DNA of 64,000 nucleotides from Streptomyces longispororuber (GTDB lineage: Bacteria; Actinomycetota; Actinomycetes; Streptomycetales; Streptomycetaceae), in contig NZ_JAMOLN010000025.1 in assembly GCF_024448165.1 (NCBI RefSeq), positions 1 through 64,000 of the forward strand, in the 5' to 3' direction. The notes beneath the pieces are model-generated. The model saw only the letters and a program-made list of their open reading frames with translations. It was not told where the DNA came from and ran no database searches. The translations under genes and the position numbers were made by a program. Positions 49,054 to 55,817 of this stretch are shown here, in pieces (position 1 is the stretch's first letter; each line of letters begins with the position of its first letter).

Positions 49054-50397
49054 ATGAACACACAGCAATCCGCCGCGGACACGGTCACGTCCGCGGACCG
49101 GGAACTCGACGACGAGTTCGAGCACAGCCCGGTACCGGCCGACCGCCGGAAGTCGCTCCTGACGGTCTCGGCCGTCTGGTTCGGATTCCCGATGATCCTG
49201 ACCAACGCCATCCCCGGCGGCGTGGTCGTCGCCATGCTGGGCTTCTGGCGTGGGCTCGCGGCCATCCTCGTGGCCAACCTCGTGATGCTCCTGTACGTGG
49301 GCATCCTCAGCCACCGCGCGGGCTCCACCGGCGAGAGCTTCTCGCTGCAGGCCTCGCGCACCTTCGGCCGCGGCGGCTACATCGTGGCCTCCGCGTTCCT
49401 GGCCACCATCGTGGTCGGCTGGTTCGCGTTCAACACCGGTGCCACGGGCGCGACGCTGCACTCGTCGTTCGGCTGGCACGAACAGCTCGTCACCGTTCTG
49501 GCGGGCCTCGGCTTCATAGCCCTCACCTACCTGGGCATCAGGGCGCTGTCGTGGCTGGGCGCGGTCGCCGCCCCGCTGTTCATCGTCGCGGGCGTCATCG
49601 CGCTGGTCCTCGTGGCCCGCGACCACGACATGGGCGCCGTCTTCTCGTACGAGGGGGTCGGCGGCGCCTCGACGCTGACCTTCGGCGCCGCGGTCTCGAC
49701 GATCATGGCGACGTTCGCGGACTCCGGCACGATGACCGCGGACTTCACCCGCTGGTCCAAGAACGGCCGCCAGGCGGTCCTCGCGACCATCAGCGCCTTC
49801 CCGGTGGCGAGCCTCGTCGCCCAGATCACCGGCGGTCTGGTCGTCGCGGCGGGCGCCATCGCGTCCGCCGGCACCGCGGGCGGCGACTTCCTGCCGATCC
49901 TGACCGGCGAGCACTCCGGGATCCTGAACGTGATCGCGGCCGTCTTCGTCTTCGTCAACCTCGGGTCGGTGTGCAGCCACTGCCTCTACAACGGTGCGCT
50001 CGGCTGGTCGCACCTGACGGGTACGACGATGCGGCTGATGACGATCGTGCTCGGTCTCATCGGCACGGTCGCCGCGCTCGCCGGCGTGTGGAACCACTTC
50101 CTGGACTGGCTGGTCATCCTCAGCGTCTTCGTGCCGCCGCTCGGCGGTGTGCTGATCGCCGACCAGTTCTTCGCGCGGGGCGGCCGCGGCGCCATGGACG
50201 CCCGGCCCACCGTGGCGGTCCGCCCCACGGCCTTCGTGGCCTGGGCGGTCGGCGCCGCGGCCGCGGGCGCCGCCCACTGGTGGGCGCCGCAGCTGTCGGA
50301 CGCGGTCACCGGTCTGGTCGTGGCCGTCATCGCCTACGCCGTCCTGGAGCGGTCGATGCCCGCGACGGCGGCGCCGCGTGAGGAGGCCCTCGGCTAG
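49054..50397 (+). CDS. NCS1-family permease (module 2)
   Basis: A 447-residue nucleobase:cation symporter-1 family protein with about twelve membrane spans. Landmarks include SAVWFGFPMILTNAIPGGVV, SGTMTADFTRWSKNGRQAV, VCSHCLYNGALGWSHL and FVPPLGGVLIADQFFARGG. Paralogous to the permease at 7871. It lies 34 bases after the DUF1116 stop and is probably the last gene of the operon, supplying the substrate. Its end overlaps the convergent GlxA-like gene by 4 bases (CTAG). Confidence 0.93.
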   Translation: MNTQQSAADTVTSADRELDDEFEHSPVPADRRKSLLTVSAVWFGFPMILTNAIPGGVVVAMLGFWRGLAAILVANLVMLLYVGILSHRAGSTGESFSLQASRTFGRGGYIVASAFLATIVVGWFAFNTGATGATLHSSFGWHEQLVTVLAGLGFIALTYLGIRALSWLGAVAAPLFIVAGVIALVLVARDHDMGAVFSYEGVGGASTLTFGAAVSTIMATFADSGTMTADFTRWSKNGRQAVLATISAFPVASLVAQITGGLVVAAGAIASAGTAGGDFLPILTGEHSGILNVIAAVFVFVNLGSVCSHCLYNGALGWSHLTGTTMRLMTIVLGLIGTVAALAGVWNHFLDWLVILSVFVPPLGGVLIADQFFARGGRGAMDARPTVAVRPTAFVAWAVGAAAAGAAHWWAPQLSDAVTGLVVAVIAYAVLERSMPATAAPREEALG

Positions 50398-51314
50398 TCG
50401 ACGAGGCTCGCGCGGGAGCGCAGACGGCGCAGCATCCGGGCGTCGTCGAAGCCGACCGCGCGAGCCGCTCCGTCGACCGTCGCGCCATGGCTGATGAGGT
50501 GCTCGGCCCGCTCCAGGCGCAGCGCCTGCTGATAGCGGAGCGGGGTGAGCCCGCCGGTGGCGCGGCTGAACAGCCGGGTGAGCGTGCGCTCGCTGACGCC
50601 CACCTCCGAGGCCAGGGCGGGCAGCGGCAGCGGTTCGGCATAGCGCGCATCGAGCAGGTCCTGGGCCCGGTGCACGGTGTCGTCCAGGTGTGAGCGGTGC
50701 CGGAGCATGGTGCTGGCCTGCGCCTCGTGGCCGTTGCGCCGCGCGTACACGACCATGTCCCGGGCGACCCGGGCCGCCGCGGCCGGGCCGTGCCGCACGG
50801 CCACCAGATGCAGCGCCAGATCGATGCCGCTGGCGATCCCCGCCGAGGTCACCACCCGGTCGTCCGAGGTGTACAGCACGTCGCGGACGACCGTCGCCCG
50901 CGGATGGCGGCGGGCCAGCTCGTCCTGGACGTCGTGGTGGGTGGTGCAGCGCCGGCCGTCGAGCAGCCCGGCCCGGCCCAGCGCCTCGGCCGCGGCACAG
51001 ACACTGGCCACCGTGCCGCCCCGGGCGTGGTGGTCGGCCAGGACCCGCAGGCTGTCGGACCCGATCGCGGGACTGTCCGCGAGGGCCGTCGACCGCCAGC
51101 CCGGCACCACGATCAGGTCCTCGGGCCCCAGCTCCGGCCAGTCGAGGTCCGCCACGAGCGGCAGCCCCTGCGCCGTGCGGACCTGCGGTCGCTCGGCGAC
51201 GTAGGCGAGCGTGTAGGGGTGCCCGAAGTCCGCCGCCGTGGAGAAGACCTGGGCGGGGCCGGCCAGGTCCAGCAGATGGACTCCGGGAACCAGGAAGAAG
51301 ACGATACGGCTCAC
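50394..51314 (-). CDS. GlxA-like AraC regulator with DJ-1/PfpI domain
   Basis: A 306-residue regulator. The N-terminal DJ-1/PfpI domain (about 1-170) starts MSRIVFFLVPGVHLLDLAGP and has the nucleophile-elbow Cys in GGTVASVCAAAEALG. Two AraC helix-turn-helix motifs (about 215-300) follow: LPALASEVGVSERTLTRLFS and VDGAARAVGFDDARMLRRL. GTG start. It lies 10 bases downstream of the isochorismatase-like gene and forms an operon with it. GlxA-type proteins control nitrogen and secondary metabolism; the ligand is unknown. Confidence 0.92.
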   Translation of the reverse strand: MSRIVFFLVPGVHLLDLAGPAQVFSTAADFGHPYTLAYVAERPQVRTAQGLPLVADLDWPELGPEDLIVVPGWRSTALADSPAIGSDSLRVLADHHARGGTVASVCAAAEALGRAGLLDGRRCTTHHDVQDELARRHPRATVVRDVLYTSDDRVVTSAGIASGIDLALHLVAVRHGPAAAARVARDMVVYARRNGHEAQASTMLRHRSHLDDTVHRAQDLLDARYAEPLPLPALASEVGVSERTLTRLFSRATGGLTPLRYQQALRLERAEHLISHGATVDGAARAVGFDDARMLRRLRSRASLVD

Positions 51315-51324
51315 GATCCGGTCA

Positions 51325-51924
51325 TCATGCCTGATCGTCCCGCGCGGCTTCCAGCTCGGCGACGGTGGCGATGGTGGCGAAGCGTCCGGCGAGCGCGTAC
51401 TCGGTACGCCGGATGATCTCCTGGGCGCCGAGGGTGCGGGGATCGGCGAGCAGCTCGTCGACGCTCAGGCCGGCCGGGGCGTCGCGGTGCGGGATCGGGT
51501 TGGTGGCGGTGGCGTCGACGACGAAGGTCACCTGGTAGCCGAGGTCACTGGCGACCCGGGTGGTCGTCTCCACGCACTGCTCCGTGCGGATCCCGCACAC
51601 GGTCAGCTCGCGCACGCCCCGCTCGGTCAGCAGCTGCTGCAGGTTGGTGGTGGTGAACGCGTTGTGGGACGTCTTGCGGACGATCGGGTCCGATGCGGCG
51701 GGGCTCAGCTCCGCCATCAGCCGGACGTGGCCGAGCGCCGGATCGAAGGCGCCGCCGCTCCCCGGCTCGCAGTGCAGCACCCACACGACGAGGTCCCCGG
51801 CCGCGCGGGCCAGCCGCACCAGGCGGTTCACCTTGTCGGCGATCTTCGGGTCGGAGACGGTCGCCCACAGCGGGCGGGCGCGGAAGGATTCCTGGACGTC
51901 GATGACGATCAGTGCTCGGTTCAT
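51325..51924 (-). CDS. Isochorismatase-like cysteine hydrolase
   Basis: A 199-residue member of the isochorismatase/nicotinamidase superfamily. The catalytic triad candidates are Asp9 in LIVIDVQESF, Lys84 in IVRKTSHNAFTTT and Cys in VCGIRTEQCVETTTRVASDL. Relatives hydrolyse amides such as nicotinamide, N-carbamoylsarcosine, ureidoacrylate or biuret, so a link to nitrogen scavenging in module 2 is possible, although the gene is in a separate operon with a GlxA-type regulator. ATG after GGAG. Confidence 0.9.
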   Translation of the reverse strand: MNRALIVIDVQESFRARPLWATVSDPKIADKVNRLVRLARAAGDLVVWVLHCEPGSGGAFDPALGHVRLMAELSPAASDPIVRKTSHNAFTTTNLQQLLTERGVRELTVCGIRTEQCVETTTRVASDLGYQVTFVVDATATNPIPHRDAPAGLSVDELLADPRTLGAQEIIRRTEYALAGRFATIATVAELEAARDDQA

Positions 51925-52007
51925 GGCTCCACCCTGCCGGTGGCGGCCCCGGATCCGACAGGCACCATCGGGTCCGGGGGCGGACCGATCCGGTCACACC
52001 GCAGGCG

Positions 52008-52667
52008 CTACACGGCGGCGGTGGCGCCGGCCCGGATCGCGGAGATGTCGAGCTGGAGCCGGATCTTCTCGCTGACCATGGTGCCGCCCGTCTTGAGGCG
52101 CTGGTTGTAGACGAGGCCCCACTCCGTGCGGTCGATCGTGGTCGTGCCGTCGAAGCCCGCCCGTTCGAAGCCGAAGGGGTCCATGACCGACCCGAGGTAG
52201 TCGAGCTGCAGCTCGACGGGGCGCGTCACGTCACGGATCGTCAGCTCGCCGGCCATCCGGAAGCTCTCGCCGCCCTCGTGGACGGTGGACGTGCTGCGGA
52301 ACACCATCTGGGGCCAGCGGCGCGCGTCGAAGAAGTCCCGGCCGACGAGGTGGGCGTCGCGCTGCTCGACGCCGGTGTCGACGCTGTCGATCCGGATGGC
52401 GAGCTCGGCCCGCGACTGCGACGGCCGGGCGCCGTCGAAGTAGAGCGTGCTGTCGTAGTCGGTGAAGGCGCCCCGGACGGTGGTGACCATGGCGTGCCGC
52501 ACCGAGAACCCGATGCGGCTGTGCGGCCGGTCGATGGTCCACTCCCCGGTCAGGGCGCGCAGCGCCGGGTCGAGCGGGGCCGCCCCGGCGGGCGGGGGCG
52601 GCACGGCGGGACCGGCGACCGGTGCCGGTTCGAGGGTCGCGCTCTGGCGACGGCTGAAGATACCCAT
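52008..52667 (-). CDS. YceI-family protein
   Basis: A 219-residue protein. After a ~35-residue Pro/Ala-rich leader comes a YceI lipocalin-like domain: GEWTIDRPHSRIGFSVRHAM, TDYDSTLYFDGARPSQSRAE, the RDFFDARRWPQMVFRST block and GTTTIDRTEWGLVYNQRL. YceI proteins bind isoprenoid-like lipids. There is no clear signal peptide, so it is probably cytosolic. ATG after AAGGGG. Stand-alone. Confidence 0.92.
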   Translation of the reverse strand: MGIFSRRQSATLEPAPVAGPAVPPPPAGAAPLDPALRALTGEWTIDRPHSRIGFSVRHAMVTTVRGAFTDYDSTLYFDGARPSQSRAELAIRIDSVDTGVEQRDAHLVGRDFFDARRWPQMVFRSTSTVHEGGESFRMAGELTIRDVTRPVELQLDYLGSVMDPFGFERAGFDGTTTIDRTEWGLVYNQRLKTGGTMVSEKIRLQLDISAIRAGATAAV

Positions 52668-52923
52668 GACTGGCAGCCCCTTCGATCTTGGTCACCCTGT
52701 GCTATCACGGGGGCGGTGGCTGCCCCGGAGCGAGATGGGCGGCCTCGTCCGGGTTCCATGGCGCCGCCTGCAAAGTTGCACAGGATCGACATGAATGTGG
52801 ATGCACTGTCGGGTTCCTGGGCGTCACGCATGGTCACCTTCGGGTGCGGGCGGGCCGCGGCCGGAACCTGGGATAGCGTTCCTCCGACTCCGGGCAGGGT
52901 GCCGGGCGAAGGAGAGGAACGTC

Positions 52924-53421
52924 GTGCGGGTGCGAACGGGTGGGCGGGGCGCCGGATGGTGGATCACGTTCGGGGTGATCGCCTTCGGAGGGCTGTTCCT
53001 GGTGATCGGACTGGTCATGGCGGGGCGGTCGATCTCCTTCCTGACGAGCGCCGAGCGCGCCGACGGCACCGTGGTGGCGCTGGACTGGGAGTCGGGCGGC
53101 CACAGCGGCGGCTACCGCAAGTCGCGGTCGAACAACGGGCCGGTGGCGCACCCCGTCGTCGAGTTCACGTCGGCCGACGGCACGTCGAGGTCGTTCCGTG
53201 AGTCGACCGGTTCCAATCCGCCGTCGTACGAGGTGGGGGAGCGGGTCGAGGTGCTGTACCGCGCCGATTCCCCCGAGGACGCCCAGGTCGAGGGGTTCGT
53301 CTCGCAGTGGTTGCTGCCGCTGATCTTCGGCGGCATCGGGCTGCTGGTGACGGGCATCGGGACGACGATCGCCGTGCTGTCGCGACGGCGTTCCCGGGCC
53401 GCGGGCGCGCCGGGTCTCTGA
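52924..53421 (+). CDS. DUF3592 membrane protein
   Basis: A 165-residue protein with two membrane spans (about 12-35, ITFGVIAFGGLFLVIGLVMA, and 133-155, LLPLIFGGIGLLVTGIGTTI) flanking a ~90-residue beta-rich domain (ADGTVVALDWESG to EVGERVEVLYRADSPEDAQV) typical of DUF3592. Function unknown. The GTG at 52924 follows GGAGAGG; earlier in-frame starts overlap the YceI promoter. Confidence 0.85.
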   Translation: MRVRTGGRGAGWWITFGVIAFGGLFLVIGLVMAGRSISFLTSAERADGTVVALDWESGGHSGGYRKSRSNNGPVAHPVVEFTSADGTSRSFRESTGSNPPSYEVGERVEVLYRADSPEDAQVEGFVSQWLLPLIFGGIGLLVTGIGTTIAVLSRRRSRAAGAPGL

Positions 53422-53465
53422 GCCGGGCGGCCGGTCGGCACCGCGCACGTCTTGCGGCACGGGCA

Positions 53466-53471
53466 TACGAT
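53466..53471 (+). promoter_or_regulatory. -10 box, leaderless promoter of the XRE regulator
   Basis: TACGAT followed by 7 bases and the ATG at 53479. There is no ribosome site and the -35 is weak. The methyltransferase gene at 54167 has the same arrangement. Confidence 0.45.
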
Positions 53472-53478
53472 GCGGCCC

Positions 53479-54072
53479 ATGACGCAAGAAGCCGGTGAGC
53501 TGGACAGTCTGGTACGCAAGCGGATCCGCGCCCTGCGCGTGGCCCAGGGCTGGTCCCTGGAGGAGCTGGCCGGACGGGCGAAGGTCAGCCAGTCGACGCT
53601 GTCCCGCATCGAGAACGGGCAGAGGCGCCTTGCCCTCGACCAGCTCGTCACCCTGGCCCGCGCCCTGGACACCACCCTGGACCAACTGGTCGAGACCGCG
53701 ACGGACGACGTCGTCTCCAGCCCGATCATCGACGCGGCGCACAGCCGGATGAGCTGGCCGCTCAAGGCGGTGCCCGGCATGACCGTCATCCGCCAGCGCA
53801 TGACCGATCCGCCGCCGGACAACCCCTCCCGGATGCGCGCCCACCCGGGCCGCGAATGGCTCGTCGTCCTGTCCGGCACCGCCGTCCTGCTCCTGGGCAA
53901 CCGGCGCTTCCGCATCGAGACCAACCAGGCCGCCGAGTTCCCCACGATGCTGCCGCACGCCATCGGCGCGGAGGGCGGCCCCTGCGAGGTCCTCGGCATC
54001 TTCGACCGTGACGCCCGCCGCGGCCACCAGCGACCCGAGGCCGAGGGCACGGCGGACCACACCGCGCCGTGA
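53479..54072 (+). CDS. XRE-family regulator with cupin domain
   Basis: A 197-residue regulator. The N-terminal XRE helix-turn-helix (about 9-65) reads VRKRIRALRVAQGWSLEELA then SQSTLSRIENGQRRLAL. The C-terminal cupin (about 110-185) contains HPGREWLVVLSGTAVLLLGN and EFPTMLPHAIGA. I use the ATG at 53479, 7 bases after a -10 box; ATG 53470 is possible. It lies 94 bases upstream of the methyltransferase gene, its likely target. Confidence 0.9.
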   Translation: MTQEAGELDSLVRKRIRALRVAQGWSLEELAGRAKVSQSTLSRIENGQRRLALDQLVTLARALDTTLDQLVETATDDVVSSPIIDAAHSRMSWPLKAVPGMTVIRQRMTDPPPDNPSRMRAHPGREWLVVLSGTAVLLLGNRRFRIETNQAAEFPTMLPHAIGAEGGPCEVLGIFDRDARRGHQRPEAEGTADHTAP

Positions 54073-54153
54073 GGGCTTGCGAAATCCGCCGTGCGGCGAC
54101 CCATCTTCTTGCGCATCGCGAAAGCACTGATGCCCGATGCGCATGGCCGGTCG

Positions 54154-54159
54154 TAGCGT
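54154..54159 (+). promoter_or_regulatory. -10 box, leaderless promoter of the methyltransferase
   Basis: TAGCGT, 7 bases before the ATG at 54167; no ribosome site is seen. Confidence 0.5.
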
Positions 54160-54166
54160 GACGGGC

Positions 54167-55012
54167 ATGAACCACCTCTCAGCTCACCCCACGCACCGCC
54201 ACGACGAGGACGACCACTCCGAGGTCCTCGACCTCGACGCGGAGGTGCTCGCCGAGCACACCGCCGCCATCACCGCGTGGCTGCCCCTGCCGACGAGCCC
54301 GCGCCACGTCGTGGACCTGGGCTGCGGCACCGGGGCGGGCACCCTCGCCCTGCTCGACCGTTTCCCCGAGGCCGAGGTGACCGCGGTCGACTCCTCGGCC
54401 GCCCATCTGCACCGGCTGCGGGAGAAGGCGGCCGAGGCCGGCGTGGCCGACCGGGTGCGCCCCGTCCGGGCCGACCTCGACGCACGGGACTGGCCCGACC
54501 TGGGCAGCCCGGACCTGATCTGGGCGTCGGCCTCGATGCACCACATGGCCGACCCGGACCGCACCCTGCGCCAGGTCCGTGAACTGCTCGCGCCGGGCGG
54601 CCTGTTCGCCGTCGTCGAGCTGTCCGGCTTCCCCCGGTTCCTGCCCGAGGACGCCCCGGCCGAGGCGCCGGGACTCGAAGAGCGCTGCCACGCCGCGCTC
54701 GACCGGCACCACGCCGAGCAGGTCCCGCACCGGGGCGCCGACTGGGGCGCCGGGCTGACGGGCGCCGGCTTCGCCGTCGCGGGCGAGCGCACCGTCACCG
54801 TCGACCTCGACGCACCCGCCACCGAGGCGGTGGGCCGCTACGCCCTGGCGAGCCTGCGGCGTCTGCGCGGCGGCGTCGCGGACACGCTGACGGCCGAGGA
54901 CCTGGCCGCGCTCGACCGGCTCCTCGACACCGAGGGCCCGGACAGCATCCTGCGCCGCCCCGACCTGGGCGTGCGCACCGAGCGCTCGGTGTGGGCGGCC
55001 CGCCGCGCCTGA
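54167..55012 (+). CDS. SAM-dependent class I methyltransferase
   Basis: A 281-residue methyltransferase. SAM motif I is VVDLGCGTGAGTLALLDRFP (about 48-67). Acidic residues follow in VTAVDSSAAHL and VRADLDARDWPD. Motif post-I ASMHHMADPDRTLRQV and ELLAPGGLFAVVEL are typical of small-molecule methyltransferases. The His/Asp-rich N-terminus (HPTHRHDEDDHSEVLDLDAE) is like UbiE-type Streptomyces proteins. Substrate unknown. Probably controlled by the XRE-cupin protein upstream. Confidence 0.92.
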   Translation: MNHLSAHPTHRHDEDDHSEVLDLDAEVLAEHTAAITAWLPLPTSPRHVVDLGCGTGAGTLALLDRFPEAEVTAVDSSAAHLHRLREKAAEAGVADRVRPVRADLDARDWPDLGSPDLIWASASMHHMADPDRTLRQVRELLAPGGLFAVVELSGFPRFLPEDAPAEAPGLEERCHAALDRHHAEQVPHRGADWGAGLTGAGFAVAGERTVTVDLDAPATEAVGRYALASLRRLRGGVADTLTAEDLAALDRLLDTEGPDSILRRPDLGVRTERSVWAARRA

Positions 55013-55028
55013 CCGGGGCCGGGCGGAG

Positions 55029-55721
55029 TCAGCTGCCCTCGCCGTAGGCGGCGGCGATCTCCTGAGGTCCTGCCCACCGGCTGTACGTCGGCTGCTGCGG
55101 CCAGCCCTCGGGGGAGTCCTGCCACACCTCCTGGCGGCCGTACGGCAACAGGTCGACCAGGCCGAACAGATAGCTCAACTGCTCGGTGCCCCGGCCGTCC
55201 GTGTGCCAGGTCCGGTACACGGTGTCGCCGTCGCGCAGGAACACGTTGACCGCGAACCCGGCGTTCGGCGGGGCGCCGACGTCGCTGCCGAAAGAGCTGT
55301 TCGCGGTCGAGTACCAGGTCATCGTGTTGCCGACCTTGCGCTTGTACGCGAGCGCCTGGTCGATGGGCCCCTGGGTGACGATCACGAACCGGGCGTCGAA
55401 CTTCTCCAGGCCCGCGAGCCGGGTGAACTGGGAGGTGAAACCGGTGCAGCCGCCGCACTGCCACTCGGCGTCGTCGTGCCACATGTGGCTGTAGACGATC
55501 AGCTGCGGGTGCTCGCCGAAGACCTCGGCGAGCCGGACCGGGCCGTCCTCGCCCTCCAGCACGTAGTCGGGCATCTCGACCATGGGCAGCCGACGGCGCT
55601 GAGCGGCGATGGCGTCGAGCTCACGGGTGGCGGCCTTCTCCCGTACGCGGAGCGCGGCCAGCTCCTTCTCCCAGGTGGCGGCGTCGACGACGGGTGGCAG
55701 TGGCTTCGGGCTGGCGGACAT
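55029..55721 (-). CDS. DUF899 thioredoxin-like protein
   Basis: A 230-residue DUF899 protein. The N-terminus is a charged helix (ATWEKELAALRVREKAATRE). The core is thioredoxin-like with WQCGGCTGFTSQF (CxxC) and FVIVTQGPIDQALAYKRKVG. The end carries LPYGRQEVWQDSPEGWPQQP. DUF899 proteins are predicted dithiol oxidoreductases with unknown partners. ATG after GGAGG. Convergent with the methyltransferase gene. Confidence 0.9.
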   Translation of the reverse strand: MSASPKPLPPVVDAATWEKELAALRVREKAATRELDAIAAQRRRLPMVEMPDYVLEGEDGPVRLAEVFGEHPQLIVYSHMWHDDAEWQCGGCTGFTSQFTRLAGLEKFDARFVIVTQGPIDQALAYKRKVGNTMTWYSTANSSFGSDVGAPPNAGFAVNVFLRDGDTVYRTWHTDGRGTEQLSYLFGLVDLLPYGRQEVWQDSPEGWPQQPTYSRWAGPQEIAAAYGEGS

Positions 55722-55787
55722 GGTGCCTCCGGGTGTCGGGCGTGGTGTCTGAAGTGCTGACTCCCCGGGGGCAGGGAACTCATCGGT

Positions 55788-55816
55788 GCGGCACCGGCGT
55801 TCTCGGCCGGTGCCGC
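55788..55816 (-). terminator. Hairpin terminator after the helicase gene
   Basis: Perfect 11-base inverted repeat, GCGGCACCGGC (55788-55798) and GCCGGTGCCGC (55806-55816), 7-base loop, immediately downstream of the helicase stop at 55818. Confidence 0.7.
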
Positions 55817-55817
55817 G

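Noticed and set aside
50394..51924. GlxA-like regulator plus isochorismatase as part of module 2
   Set aside because: It is convergent with the permease gene, in its own operon, and has no TGGTATACC site; relation is possible but unsupported.
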